Assembly (NCBI GenBank): GCA_018398805.1
Contig: JAGFBZ010000814.1
Coordinates: 3,333,001-3,397,000, forward strand
DNA length: 64,000 nucleotides
Origin: Hirundichthys speculiger
Lineage: Eukaryota; Chordata; Actinopteri; Beloniformes; Exocoetidae
Reading direction: 5' to 3'
Part shown: one piece after another, positions 35,459-49,937 of the stretch
How the letters are laid out: each line of letters opens with the position of its first letter
Numbering within the stretch: the stretch's first letter is position 1
Notes under the pieces: model-generated
What the model was told of the DNA's origin: nothing
Database searches by the model: none
The model's input: the letters and a program-made list of their open reading frames with translations, nothing else
Made by a program: the position numbers and the translations under genes

Positions 35459-37716
35459 ATATAGAAGCAATGTCCTCCAGTAACTGAGCAGTCCACCATT
35501 TCCAACTGCATTAATCGTTGTACTCTGTCCAGTTATTGTATGCAACATTCACACGAATAAAACACACGGGGCTGTGAGCTCAAATGTTCTCAAGTAAAGA
35601 AAAGAGTGGTAGGATTTCAAACAACCTAAATTTGGAAGGAAGTAACTCCCTGCATTTTTAAATGAAGAACAACAACTCTCTCTCCATATTTTTTTTTGTG
35701 ATGTCTGATGAACTGCCCATCATGTCTTTGCAATTTTCTCATGTTATCACACTAAAACTTGAGCGCATGATTTGAGTTTTATTGCTGTGAAATAAGAAAA
35801 GGAGTTTTTCCAAATATAACTTTTCATTTTTTAATTAATTTAGCTGCCTGTATAGTGTGATGTAAAGCAAGTTCAAAAGCAGCCTCATAAATGGGAAGCA
35901 AGAACTGTCATGCTAATGTTGTGTAATGCTGTCACTGTTTATTTTCAGCTCAGTTGAACAGAATTGACTGTGAACAGAAGCTCCATAACACAGGGTCGCT
36001 CGATAGCTTGCCCTGGGGAAAATGCAGCCCTGTTTCATTGTGAATTTGACAATGTGCTGATTGATATTAAAAATTGATGTCAACATGAGGAGTTGGTGCA
36101 GTAACAAGTGTGATAGTTTAAATATGCACTTTTGAGTGTTTTCAATCCTCTATCTCTGTATGTGTCTCCTCAAGTATGAGTACATGCTTTGACACAAGCT
36201 GTATTCTGTCAGTGTATAAATGTGTATTCATGTGTTTCTGTTTTAGTCACCCAGTTTATGTGCACGTGTGCATTCGCAGAAGCCTGTGTGGATGTGCGGA
36301 TATTGGCTGTAGCCAGAAATCTGGACTCATGTCAACACGCTGCTGCCACACATCACTGCCTTTGCTAATTAATTGGCTTTTAGTTGCGGATATGTTTGGT
36401 GCATTGTCAAGCTACCCAGTGTTGCCCCTACACACATTCCTCTTTTTTTTCCCCTCTGTTTTGGCAACTGTCATTTCAATCTTTCCTTAGTGAAGTGTGA
36501 ATGCACATGCCCAGGTACTGTGATAACAGCAGCTATTTTGGATTCTGCTCCTTTCCCTGCTTCATGCTCCCTTCCTGCCCCCCACCCCATTACAGAAAAA
36601 AAAAATTATGCTGTCTCGTTAATACAATCCAACATTATTTTCTTGCTTCATTATTTATTTTCTAATTTATGCATCACCTTGTTTAGGTGAAAGATGAGGT
36701 GCTGGTAGATAACATCTGAGTAGAAGCTTTTTTTGTGTGTGTGTACAGGGAAATGGACCAGTTCAATCTCTGCAGAGGTTGCTTTGGTGACGATGAAGTG
36801 AGGGAAAGGTGGTAGAGGAGGAGGAGGAGGAGGAGGAGGAGAAAGTGTTTCATGATATGATATGCCTCTGTATTGCTGTGCTGGACTGAAAATGGTACCA
36901 CTGCAAATTGAGCAGGACTTCTTTAACTTAAAGGGAAATGGTTATGCTCAGTGTTACAAGAATCCGAGAAAATTGAAAAAGTATTCAAAATGCTAACAAT
37001 TTTACGGAACAGCATATAATGAAGCCCATTGAGGTGTGGCTATAACCAATGGAACTGAGGAGGCCATAGAATTTAATATGAGCTCTGATTCCATATCTTC
37101 TCCGCTGTAGCCGTGTAGTAAACTGCATTCTCAGTTTGGACATTGTGTATAAAGTTGCTGTGCATGAGATTAAATTTTGTTGTGTTTTGATTGGACACTC
37201 TCAAACAATATGGAGTTGCAATTTTGTACTAGCTGTAAAGCATGCCTTATAAAATATTGAAAAGAAATCCACAGCAGCTGCTGGCTCCTTTTAATACACG
37301 TTTGGCATCGTAGTATGTTTTTCTTGTAAATACAGTCTGTAATGATAGCTTTAAAAACTGTTTAGAGACTTGCTGGCACAACCTAAAAGCATTTAAGAGA
37401 GGAAAAAAAGCTTCCCTTTGTTGCCAACTTGTTTAAGAAGCAAGGAGCATACTAAGCAGAGCTTGAAATATACTTAACATATCAAAACATTAACTTGATC
37501 AAACACTTAATGTTTATGCCAGATAAGTATAACTTCTCTCTCCGACTCTCTTGCTTGTGTTTTCCTTTCCCCAGCTCTGACCCTGTGTTGTCTTACCTCC
37601 CTCCTGTCTCCTCCGTTCCCTTATCAAATGCCAGAACAGAGAAGCAGCATGACTGTCTGAGTCTTGTCTAACCTTTACATATCTTTCTCCCTCTGTGTGT
37701 CCTTCTATCTGCCCAG
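35459..37716. other. Intron sequence before the last GFRA exon
   Basis: Contains a (GAG)n tract at about 36819-36841. Nothing else is recognised. Confidence 0.6.
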
Positions 37717-37842
37717 TATCGCGAACCAATAAATGGTGGCGCGGACCTGGGAGCGGATCATTCTTCCTGTTTCTGTGCCAGCGTCTGGGCTCTGCTCCCC
37801 AGCCTGGCCTTGGCTCTGATCCTGGCCCAGCATGCCTTGTAG
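37717..37842 (+). CDS. gfra2: GFRA last exon: GPI-anchor signal and stop
   Basis: The acceptor follows a pyrimidine tract and GCCCAG (37711-37716). It encodes 41 residues in phase 0, then TAG at 37840-37842. A hydrophilic start (YREPINGGADLGADHSS) is followed by about 20 hydrophobic residues rich in Leu and Ala and ending QHAL. That is the layout of a cleaved GPI-attachment signal, with likely omega sites among the small residues of NGGAD or HSS. GFRA tails are poorly conserved, so identity here rests on position, phase and the GPI-like profile. It is shorter than the human GFRA2 tail. Confidence 0.85.
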   Translation, partial: YREPINGGADLGADHSSCFCASVWALLPSLALALILAQHAL

Positions 37843-38860
37843 AAGCGCCAGGAGGAGAAGAAAGAGGTCATCCGCCCCCAAGCTGATCCCAAGCACAGAA
37901 GATGTCATTTTTGAGACTGATACCTAGACTGAATCTCTGTTGACAGTTGACTTAAATGGCATTTGTGAAAGAGGAAAACAGATGGACGAGACAGGTGGAA
38001 ATTATTGAAATGTTGTGAAACTGTGAATTTGTTGTTGATTTGATCGTTTGTCTGGGCTGACCGCAACTGTGATGGTGCACGTGGCTTTACAAAGGACCTT
38101 TGGTCGAAAAGGCCAGAAAGTGAGTAACTCTCCCTCTGACTGTGACACAACATCCTGGAGAACTGAAGCTACTCAAAGACCACTGCAGGTTTCTCACCGA
38201 AGGAGGGAGAGAAGAAATGAGCAACATAATTAAAGAAGACAGGACTGACAGAAAAGAAATTGTTACAGAGAAAAATGGAAAGAGCATGAAGTAAGTATCG
38301 AATAGTGGAAGCAAGAAAAGAAAGTAAAAGAGACGTTTTTTTGTATTGAAATGGGTTTTGACTCAATCTTCTCTTGGATGAACAGACCACAAATGTAGGG
38401 GTTGGATGGAGGTAATTACATTATGTCTTTTCAACACTAGTGTAAACTCTAAACTGTAAAGCTTACTCAGTGTTCTTAGTGTTGGTACAGTATAGTATCC
38501 GTGGCCATAATCTATCTGCAGTACAGGTCTTCGTTGCGGTGCTACAGTATGCTTATCAAGCAGATGGTGAAAAGAACTGAAGCCAATAATGTTAACAATT
38601 ATGGTTTTATGGTCATTAAGATGTTGTTGTTGACTGTGGGTGTTCACCATATGTTCACCTGTACATGTGTATATTTCTGTCTCTATGTATATAAACAACA
38701 CTTTTCTTTCATTTAACTTAATGATATCCAGTACCTTGAAATGACATTATTGTATGCTAAGATACCCAGTATTGTCACTAATAGAAGGCCTTCATTACCT
38801 GCATTGATATTATTCTATTAAGGTTTGATCACAAAGAATGTATAAAGCAATGAGATTAAA
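37843..38860 (+). other. Putative GFRA 3' UTR
   Basis: Sequence directly after the stop codon. The first poly(A)-signal-like hexamer I noticed is ATTAAA at about 38855-38860; AATAAA occurs near 40758. Which one is used, if either, cannot be decided from sequence alone. Confidence 0.4.
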
Positions 38861-41800
38861 TGAGCTCCAGCTTTGAAAGCCATAATCTGTCTGTGAACAT
38901 TATATTATGTTTACAGAGTGTGGGTACTCATTTACTAAAATGCACGTGTGTATTTAGATGAGACGAGCGTAGCTTGTGTGGAGCAATTCAAATTGGGGGT
39001 TAATTTTGCCCCTGCAGAGGGTTGAGGTTTGTGATGCATAGCATAATAATTTTAAGCTTCCTTTGGGGTTGGAGAGTGAAGTTATCCTCAGGCTTTTTGG
39101 AGCGCTTTACTATGTGACCTGCAGTAACAAAAGCACTTTTTCAGTTCTTTTTTTCCCCCTCATTTTAAAGGAAAGAAATTAGTTTAATTGGATTTTTATT
39201 TTTTTCATGAACATGCATAACTATATGTTTTAACTTTAATTTGAAACTAAAGTGTTTTTACGTCTTTTGTGTGTTTGAATATGTGAGAAAATGTTATCCT
39301 GGAGATGTAGCTGGAAGTACAACAAAGGCGTTCATCAAAATTGCCCCAGCAACCATGCGAAACACAATCACAACACAGTTCAAGTGTGTAGTTGACATCA
39401 AAATCAAGTTCAGTCCTCCTCCCATTTTGCACTCCTACATTTAGAGCTTTGTTGTAATTAAATCCATTTGGTTGGTCTTATCACTTTGCATGATGGGCAA
39501 ATGCATTTGAATTGTGAAGTTCACAGATATTCATACTAGAAAAGCTGTTGTCTTTGGCCTCTTCACTTCAGCCTCGTTCTTCATCACTGATGCCTTTCAG
39601 AATTCAATTAAAATGCATTAATTTCCAAAACATTACATAGCATGTTAGCTCACTATATGAGACATAATGATTAATATGAAAATATTCAATTACAAAACTA
39701 CAACAATGAAATGCTGGAAACATTACTTTGTCCATGATATATTGCTTTTCTTCTCCAAATATACACTGACATGATGCATGAGCAAAATGCTGACACACCC
39801 TAATTAGCATGATCGTAGATGACAGATTTTTTTTTAATTCATTTTATTTTATGCTTACATAATTTTTCCCTGGAGTCAACAAATGTTGATTCTTTTCCTC
39901 CGATCATTATTTTCACAGAAATGTTTTGTCCTGAGGCAGCACATCGAGTGTTGTGTCATAACACAGAAAATGCATGCTGTAGAACCAAGCACTCTCATGT
40001 TTCTGGCTGATTTAGAAATGGTTTACTGTATGTCATGGTTTACAAATGTAAAATTAAACTCTGCTCAATGTGTTATTGCTCACTGTGGTTGTTCCACAGT
40101 ATGGTAGCGTCAGGCAGAAATGATATTGATGTCCCTGAGTTGACCGCTCTGGGCTTCATGGAGTATACAGCACTGAGACTGACACAGAATATACATTTTA
40201 TCTTTATAAGTTCCAGATCTGACAGTGACACCATGACTGATCTTTTGGATTGTTATAACTTTGGATATTAAAAGAAATGTTAACACCATGTGGTTAAATA
40301 GTACAAGCTGTTCCATTTTAGGGATTATTCATTAGTCTTATAACAAATACATATGTGTTGATTTTTTTTTCCCCTATTGTCAAAATTTGAAACTACAGAT
40401 ATACCATAAGGGATGTCACTGTTTACATCAGTAAATTGTGTCAGTTGTCAAAAGGAAGCAGAGACAGTGTATATAGATGTAGATAGAAGTCTGCTGCCCA
40501 CACGCCTGTAAAATAGCTCTCTTTGTTGCTGGTCCTGGCAGCGCTGCAGTCCCTTTAAACTATCATGTATCTCTGAAAATTTACAGTACAAATTGCTATG
40601 TGTTATGTCACAAAATCTAGAATAGATTTCGTAAATAGGTCTGACCAGGAAAAAAAAATGAATTTATGTTGTAAACAAATCTAATAATTAATCTAAGCAT
40701 CAACAATATCACCATTAAATGACATGAAGGAAAAGAAGAGGAGAAGAAGAAAGCTGGGAAATAAACTTTTAGATGATTTTAGATGGAGAAATCCATCAAA
40801 GATAAAGCAGAGCTGCCAATTCTTCAGCAAGAACAGCCGCAGTAGTCTGTAATGCAATAGAGTCATAATATGGTCCAGAGCCCAGGACAGACAACCTGGT
40901 GCTCAAGACTTTTTTCTTGTTCTTCAGCATGCAGGGAGCCTTTTTATAGTACGTGAACCTTATTATTTTCGTATGTTTGCATGTTCATATTAAATTACAG
41001 AGTGTATTTGAGCTCCAAACAGTAAGATGTGTTTGTCCAATTTGACACTTGAGGCCTCTTTTACCTGCAGTCACTTGCATATCTGTGTATTTTACATTGC
41101 TCCTGAATAATTTAGTTCTTAGAAGGGTCTACAGCTGGGTGATTTCCTTAAAGCTAAAGTTTGAACAAAGTGCACCCTTTGTACATGGTTGATAACAGGA
41201 ACTGAATGACATTTCTGGCTTAGGTACAGCTGGAAGTCAGTGACTAACAGTCAAACCCTTTATGTTCATAACATTTCAGTATAAGTGTGGAACTGTATGG
41301 GGGGGTTCTGAGTTTGTCAGCTTAAATACAATATGCAGGCAAAGCAATGCACTATTTTGTATGTTTTACAGTCAGCTCAATCAGAAAATTTACAGTCAGA
41401 AGGTTTGTGAGCCCCCTGTGTCACCAGAACAATCATGTCCATACACCCTGACTATTAATCAAACTTTGATTTGGTCAGTTTGTTGCTTACTTTTCAGAAA
41501 ATCTGATGACGCGCTGTGATTATATAGTCAACTTCCCATAAAGGTAATCAAAACTGGGAGATAAATTAAAGGTTTTGACATGTAGCATATGCAAATGATC
41601 TCATCAAAATTCAAAACTTCTCCTCTCTTCATATTACCCTCCCTGAGTTGAGAGTGAAAAACACGGCATATCAGCATTTCTCTCACAGAATGTAAAATAT
41701 TAAAAGAATGTATATGCAGGAGGCATCCACATCACACTGCACAATTTAGAAATGTTTCAGGGATTTTATTGGAGATATCAACCGGTGCAGGAGCGCAGCA

Positions 41801-44008
41801 GTGGGCCTGCTTGAAAAGAAACAGAATAAAGCTGTTTTATGGCGGGGGTTAACTGTAACAGATGGGTGTGAAAGCAAAATTATAAGGTTTTTCTGCTGCA
41901 TGGGAATAATTTAAGTGGTCTGAGACAGAAGTGCATAGAACACACATCCCTCTATGTAGAGAAAAGTTTTAAGCCTCGCAACTGCTGTTAAACTAGCAAT
42001 TAAATGGTAGGCACTCATTTTCCAGAGTGTGTGTTCATGCTTGTTTCTCTTTGTGTGCATGCATGCATGCATAAACAAGGATGTGTGCTTGAGGATATGA
42101 TTGGGAGGGTGAAAAATATCTTGCACAGAAAATCTGCTGGATGAGCAGTATTTATTTTTTTTCAAAAAGAATCCTTGCAGTGTCCGGATTGTTTCTTCTT
42201 TTTACAGACAACTAGAAGAGGAAAAAAAAGAAGGAAGCAGGTAGCGGAGAGGTTTTTGGGGGCATGGGAATAAGAACGCGGCAGGTAGCTGTATATTTCA
42301 CAGTTGATTAATGAGTTAGTGGGATGATGTCCCTTATCAACACTCTGCACATGGCAGAGAGAAGAAGAAAGGTTCACTGAGGCTAGAAATGCTCCAATCA
42401 CAAATGGCTCCCATTGCTGTCCCATCAACCCTTTCTGTGCTCACCCACCTGTTTTTGTGCAGTGTTCTTCTTCTCTTCTCCACAGCATCTTTCTGCTGAT
42501 GAATTACCCCGTGTTGCGTAAGGAGCTACTTTTTTTTTTTCTTCTGGGAAATATGCAGTGTTTCTACTATGGAGTTCACAGTGTGTGTCACACTATTTTT
42601 TTTGTATGTGTGTGTGGCAGATTAGTACAGGAACTGATGTAAACACTTGTAATGTGGCTCATATCAACATGCAGAAGAAAAGATTGCTGGCTGACAGCAG
42701 CGAAAGATAAACCAGTAAAATTTTAGATATACAGATAAAGAAAAAGCCCCAAAATATTTCATTTTTACGCTTGGCAGTAACGGACATTTGATATAAACTT
42801 CTGTTTATCAAGTTTGAGATGCAGCTTGAATCTGTTGACTCTTGAAAAATATATGAATTGCAGGCACTAAAAGCTCTCAAAGATCCGTGTTTTGATACTG
42901 GGGCATAAAAATCCCTGCCACAGCATGTATTCTTAGTATTGAATTGTACCATGAACACAATAACATAAATTACAGGAAGAAAATGAGAAAAGAAAAAGCA
43001 GCAGACAAATAAATTCAGTGTAATGGAGTGCTCACATTGATACATTCACATTATATCCTTGCGAGATTAAGTATCTCTTTAATGCCAGCAAAAAAAAAAA
43101 AAAAAAAAACTAATGAGTTGTTTTTTGTTGTGAGCGGAAAGCCACATTATTTTCTTTGTGGTTTCATTTGTTCCACTAAAGGTGTTAGTATTTTATTCTA
43201 ATGTGAGAAATCCTCTGTGGTTGATGGAATTGTGGCACAGTATTGTTGGCAGTTATAGGGAATAAAAGTGATTAGACAGAGACAAATGGAGCACCAGTGA
43301 CACAGCCTGCAGGGCTCATCTGTTGTCAGAAAGACTTTTGGCCTTTGATACAACAGGACTCAAAACAGGTAAGTGAGAGTTTCAAAAGATGGATAAGAAA
43401 GCAGACCTGTAGTTTCTAAACTGACTACATTACATAGACATAGACATACCATATGTATATGAGAGGGATAGAATAGAGTCTTTCTGTTCAACGAGAAGTC
43501 AAAGTGGAACGCCAACCTGCCAGTTAGAACTAATGGAGCATCAGCAATCTGAGGACAAATGACTCAAAAAAGTAAAAAGAATGTAAGATGTTTTCCTCTT
43601 AGGCTCTTAGGACCGCTCTGACCTGGATGTGTGGGAATTTACACATATACATAAAGTTTTAATCAGGCCACATGGATTCAAATGTATTTCCCTTAATGAT
43701 TTTAGCTGACATTATACCCTGCTCTGTAAATTATATAACCTTGTGTTTCAAAACATTTATGATAAATTGTGATTTTTTTTTTTCCAGCATATCCATTTAT
43801 TACACTGATGTTTCAAACACATTTCTAGTAAAACAAATTGTTGGTCCAAAGCAGCACACAAAGTGGCGGCAGGTGCAGATGGCGATGACAGATAATTGAA
43901 ATATGTGAAGTCCAATACCCTGCACTCATGCAGTTCAGTCACTGAGTACACAAATATGTCTGGCTTTGCAGCTGATTTATGGCATGACAAGAGATACTTG
44001 ATTAATAT
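38861..44008. other. 3' flank, nothing recognised
   Basis: AT-rich sequence downstream of the receptor gene. A (GCAT)n patch lies at about 42056-42071 and a poly(A) tract at 43090-43109. No exon, RNA gene or named repeat was recognised. Confidence 0.55.
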
Positions 44009-45855
44009 ACAACCCCCAATGAGAAAAAGCTGGAATGGAATGGGAATAAATAAATAAATAAACGGTGATTCCTACATTACTTTAACTTGTTTTGATTAAT
44101 TCCAGACAGTATGAACCCAAGATAGTTAATGTTTCGTATCATCAACTTCATTTCATTTTTTCATTTATTTCTGTATTTCAACGTTCCAAAAGAAGTTGAC
44201 ATATGATAGAGAACAATGGTGATGATGATGTTTTAAGCAAGTGATGCTAAGATGTGATTGTAATCATGATCTGGAGTCTGGTTGATAAATAAATAAATAA
44301 AATGAAAAATTATCCTTAAAAGGCTAAGTGGTTCGGGAGATTACATGGGTATAAAATTGACGCATCCTCAGCAAATGTATAGGGATATCTTCGAAAGGTT
44401 TAAAACCAATGTTTACCAAAGAAAGATATTTCTCATTCTACTGTGCATAATATCAGTTTTGATTGTAGGAATCTGGAATAACATCAATACATAAAGGGCA
44501 ACGGCGCAAGTCTAAAATGGACATTCACGCTCTAATCCCTCAGATAGTGCTACATCAGGAGACATCATTCATCAGTAGTTGATATAACCACATGTGCAAG
44601 GGATTAGTTTGGGAAACATTTGTCAAGCACTAAAACAGAGTTACGTTCACGAATGTCCCTTTCATGTGCAAAAAAGAAGCTTTATATTAAAGTGTACATA
44701 TCATGATTTATCCATGTATTTGGACTCATTTTAGGAGCAGGAACAATGAGAAATTTCTTTTAGGAACCCTTTGAACTACATCATAAATTGGATTGCGTTG
44801 ATGGTCAGATTCTCCCATAGACTGTTCATGAGGAGGACGGTTTCCGACTATGTGTCATGATGTCACTGGCCCAGCCAATGGGAAACAACGATATAGCTGG
44901 TCTAGTGTTAAGATATACAGTACATGGTCACTGTGTTCATTTCAAAGGTTTCAACAGTGCATCAAGAGAGGAGCGATCAGCTTGTGTTTCGTATGAACTG
45001 CTTTTTTTATGACTCCATTATGTCATGGGGGAAATGTGCATTTGGTTGTGAGGACACAACAAACTACACACAACAAACAGCTATCCAGGTTACATGTTAT
45101 ACAGAGGTTGTGTAAATGAGCCTCGCCCTTGGAAAAGCTCATTTTCACTTTGATGCAGCAGCAACAATACAGAACGACACTGGGATTTGACAGCAAAATA
45201 TGTTGCCTTCAAGACAACATATTTTCCTGTGATATCCATGTGTTTTTGAACAGGAAAATGCAAAAGCACATTCTGCATACACTGCAAAGGCATGGCTGAG
45301 GAAGAAGAGAGCGCAAGTACCACACTGACCTGCCTGCAGTGCTCACCTGTCCACAGGGGCATCACCATGATGGGCCCCATTGAAAGATATCCCTCTGGAC
45401 CCCTCTGGCACAGTCTAAGCAAGTCCACACCTCCATCAGCCAAATGAAACATTATAAGCTTTGAATAAAAAATATCTTTTTGTTCCAGCCCTGAAAATTG
45501 GTGATAATTAATCAAAACAGTGAATATAATAAACAATATTTCCTTATTCCTGGGTCCTCTAACAATTACACCACTGTACCAAGAAGTTTTTCCCCCCTTT
45601 TCTCTGTTCTCTCTTCTTTTCTCTGTTCTCTGCATTGCCATCATCCTCTATTACATCTCATCTTGTCTTGTACAAAACAGACCTCTATGCAAACAAAAAA
45701 ATGACAGAACTGATATGAGCTTCCTGTCTTGCTTTTAGCAATAAAATGCACTTGGATTCTCACATTTTGAAGTGAATCTCATTTTGAAGTAAAGTAGCAA
45801 TCCCTACTTTTAGGACCCCCCCATTCAATCCCAACTTTTTCTCATTTGGGGTTGT
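44009..45855 (+). mobile_element. Tc1/mariner relic with both inverted repeats
   Basis: The left end ACAACCCCCAATGAGAAAAA (44009) and right end TTTTTCTCATTTGGGGTTGT (to 45855) are inverted repeats, alike over about 37 bp, with TA on both outer sides. Inside, 44400-44690 has GTTTGGGAAACATTTGTCAAGC, typical of a common fish Tc1. At 45248 the plus strand reads EQENAKAHSAYTAKAWLRKK, the end of a DDE domain where D of the QQDNA motif is E and the next W codon is a stop. About 450 bp between these blocks does not match the family and looks inserted. Confidence 0.8.
44700..45130. repeat. Unmatched segment inside the Tc1 relic, probable nested repeat
   Basis: This lies where the middle of the transposase should be. 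It contains GGTCAGATTCTCCCATAGACTGTTCATGAGG-type phrases (44800-44835) that I recall from an unrelated fish repeat, but the boundaries and family are unclear. Confidence 0.4.
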
Positions 45856-45857
45856 TA

Positions 45858-48800
45858 GAGTTTTTGTTGCATCAACGTTTTGGTATAGTTTTATAGTAAT
45901 CAGTCCCTATCTGCCTTTCTGTGAAGTCCTATCTGGGAAATAGTTGGAGGTCGTTGATGATGCAGTGGCGATCATATAAAACATGAAATATCACTTCCCT
46001 TTGTAAAACATTTGAGGGCCAATTCACTATCACAAGTGTTCAGTCGGTTTGTAATATCACTATTATAACACGATATCAATAAAAGTGTCCTACAAGAAAA
46101 GATTAAATCCTTCAGATATTTTAGTATTACAGAAATGTCTGATAGATTACAAAAAAAAAACCAAGAGTGGAAAAATTGGTAGCTATTTCTTTAGACTTTT
46201 CTATTACCTCATCTGTCTGTTAAAGAAAAACCTTTCAAGTAGAATGACAACTCAGCCACTGTCCTTTGTGTCTATTCAGTATGAATAGCATTTCATGAAG
46301 TTTGTGCAGCCATGAACTATACACATCAGTTCAATTTACTTATCATCTTCAGACCTTGAATATACACAAAACAGTTTCAGAAACTACGTTACAGAAACCT
46401 TGTTTGTGCTGTTTTAGAGCTGGCTCTTAATTTATGTTGACAAAGAAGACACACAAAGAGCATAAGCATGGTTTCAGGACAAAAGAATGTGTCATTTAGA
46501 TTGTGTCTGACAAGTAAAAACAGTTTCAATCAAGATGAGAGAAACTCAGAGACAGGGGGATTGTAATGGAAATCAAAACGGGGCCCACATATTCTTTTGA
46601 GCTAATATCTTTGTTGTATTGTGAGAAGAGTGGACAGCAGTATTGAACTGGACCACTTGAGATGTAATTCCTTGCTCCACTGAAGAAAGACTGGACATAT
46701 CTATTGTCAAGAAAAAAAAATGAAGGTGAAGGAAAAAGAGGCAGACAGGGACTGAAAGAGAAACATCAGCAAGAACGAAGTAGCACTGGAGAGAATAGCA
46801 GAGGGAGGATAGACTCAGGCTAGTGGAGCTGTGAAACAATCCGATATAGATTCTGCCATGGCTGTACAACTTTGACTGCGTCATGGTCACCCCTCTGCCT
46901 CTCACATGTGGGATAGTTATTGATGGAGCCGTCACATCCAGGCTGAACATCTGTTATGAAGTTCTACTCTTCTTATTAGATGTGGTGATGGGCTCGGTCT
47001 CTTCCTCACAGCTGCAGTCTAGCCGTTATTGCACAGCCGCAGTCATCCTAAGGAGAGCACATGCACTACACACACAAGACGGAGCATTTTATGTAGTTTG
47101 GCACATGCAGGGGTTATATTGGTGCTCACCAGTGTAGTTGTTGTTTACTCTTCCAGGAATGGCCTGCCAATAGAGCATTTTATTGGTTTTTAATGTTATT
47201 TTTCCTTCTCATAACACCACTAGTAGCTGAATTATTATCATTTTTTTGTCCTGTGCAAGTGGTCTTGTGGTGGCAGAGCAGAAAATTTGCCAAAGTGAAT
47301 ATAATAGTGTAAAAAAAGAAGAAAGAGGAAGAACAAAAAAGAAGAAATAACACAGAGAAAAGGATAGGAATAATCTGTATTAGCATCTGAATATTACAGT
47401 AGGCCTAAATCCATGAATACCTGTTGTGGCAACTGGAAACCACATTTTGAAAGAGGAAAAATGAAAAGCAAGAGAGTGAGAAAGAAGGACAGCACAAACA
47501 GAGTGAGGAGACAGAGTATAAAATTCACATGACAGGTCTGGTTATCTTCAATGCAAATGCTGGCTCTGTGTTTGCTGGAGTGACACATTGGTTCTTTTAT
47601 TGATAAATTGAGGAGTACTGTGCTATAATGCAACCAATATACTCTGCAGGAGCCTGAGCAGAGGACCCTCTCTGAAGGCATAGATGATGACAGACTGTTT
47701 AGACTGCAGCTCATTACTCTTGCGCCTCCCGGCCCTGCGTGTTTACATGTTTATGATGTGCACATAGTGAAAGATTCATTATTCCTCCTGTCTGTGGTGA
47801 TTTAAAATGGTATGGCTAGATTTTAGGATTACCCAAGCTCTTAAAAAATATGCTTTGGTTTATCCCTGAATATGATGACCCTGATACTGTACCATCTGCA
47901 GATAAAACAGCACACAGATCTTCTGTCAAGTTGTCTTTTTTTGTTTTTAAAGGATGCGTCTGTGTGTTTGTACGTGCATGCGTACGTGCATGCATGCATG
48001 TGAGTTTGTGTGTGTGTGTGTCGATTTCAGATTCTGTTGGTTTTCTTGTGTTCTGTATTTTATAACATCTGTTCTGTGTTTTGCTTTTACTGTTATGATT
48101 TTAAGGATCATGTTTTCTTGAGCTTGTTCTTGTAACGATTTTGTTTTTTTTCTCGTTCGGTGTTCATTTGCCTCCCAGTTTTAGTATTGTGTGCAATGTG
48201 GAAGAAGTACCTGGATGGTTTGCTACTGTGAGGTAAATTTCCTGCATCCATCTAACCAATCTACCTCGTATTATATAGTGATGCATCACTACAGAAGAAA
48301 CGTTTAGAGCAGACACATGACCAGCCTCCATTTGAGTCATAATATAATTGTTTTCACAGTGGCATACTAAAAATGACCTCCACAGTATGCAGTACATATT
48401 GTATACTAATAAGCTGTGCCAAAAACAGGCCGCAGCTGTGCTACCCCATTTTATTTCCTGCCATCTTCCTACTTCTGGATTTTCTGCGATGCCAGGTGCC
48501 TTTTTATTAAAATAAAGGACTTGATAGTTGTATGTGTTGAAGCTTCTCCACCTAAAGCACCAAGCCTGCAAACGCTGACTTCACCACCTCTTTACAGATT
48601 ATGCAACAGTTTTCACTTGAGCATGTGATGAAATGTTGTAATGACTCTGTAGTGTATTAGTGTCGGTAGTAAGTTTAGTGAAAAAAAGCAAGATCTTATT
48701 TTCAGACACTATATAATTCATTTATTTTGTGACTATTTCATATTTTGCTATGAGACTGGATTGTCCGTGGTGTCTTTCAATCTCTCTCTTTCAATCTTCC

Positions 48801-49937
48801 CTTTGCAGATTGTTGATGGGGTCATTTCAAAGAGTTGGTATTGTTACTTGTTAACCATTTCCTGACAGTCTCACAAAACATGAGATGTTCAGATATCCCA
48901 GGGGAGAGAGTTGCAACAAGCCTGTTAACAAATATAATACGTGTTGATTGCTGTAATGCAAAACCTTCGTCACTGATAACTGAAACATGGCATGAATAAT
49001 TTTGACCATGCCTCTTTCAGTATAAATATCTAATTACATTAAGTGTGTACATTTATATTTATGTCTCATTATTTATCACTGCTTTTCCATCTATAATGAA
49101 TTTTTTTTTTCTTAAATAGAAGTTCGCTGTAAATCAAATGGATGTTCATTTTTCTGTTCAGAATACTGTGTGACCCAGTCAACTGTGAGTTCTGTACAGT
49201 TATTCAGAAAATATTTTCATTAAAAATCCAGAATTAATTTTATTTATCTTATAGAAATTCACAGTTCATTATATTTCTCATCCTCTTTTCTGTCTCTCTT
49301 TGTTTCCCCTCAGTGAGATTGCTGCAGGGCTGCATGACAACTTACTACCCTTCAGCCAATTAGAAAATTACTCAGCATATGAATTACTGTACACTAGTGC
49401 TTCATCAATTACTATAAAATGGAGTATTTCGCTACCCCAGCAAATTTGTAGGAACTGGGATGGTGGTTTCCTTTATTTGTTGACATTAACAGTGGTATCG
49501 TATTCAGCTGGAAATAACATTAATAAATTAAAAATATTTACGTGTGTTGCACAACCACATGCTGGAAGAAATGTACTTCCATGAGATCACTTATTATAAC
49601 TTGGAAGTTAGTCATTATAAGAGACTGACATCATGAGATCACTTGATACATGATATATGTCAGTATATCAAGCAGCACTTATGAGAAATGCATAATATAT
49701 GAGATTAATATTTTTATTCCTCACAGAAGATAAAAAATAGGGACATTTAAACTATTGTGCTGTGTTTTTACATCTATTCTAGCCTGAATAAAAAAGAGAA
49801 AAGAAAAGAAACATAGCAATTATGTTCTGATCAAAAGCCCAAAGGAAATGTGGAAGAATTTTATTTTGAGATTTATTCTGTGCAAAAGTTAACATCTTAG
49901 CAGTGGGGGCTCGTTGATTGAAATGTACTCTTTACTG
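45858..49937. other. Intergenic, nothing certain
   Basis: Holds an alternating GTACGTGCATGC patch at about 47970-48002 with a (GT)n behind it. AGTATGCAGTACATATTGTA near 48386 resembles a common fish repeat. No gene was recognised. Confidence 0.55.

Noticed and set aside
36487..36515. Possible mini-exon between CTTAG and CAG|GTACTG in the last GFRA intron
   Set aside because: It begins with TGA in phase 0 and would end the protein. The direct join 29944-37717 is in phase without it.
45090..45644. 184-residue minus-strand open frame, the longest in the window
   Set aside because: It runs antisense across the Tc1 relic and its neighbour; the plus strand carries the transposase remains.
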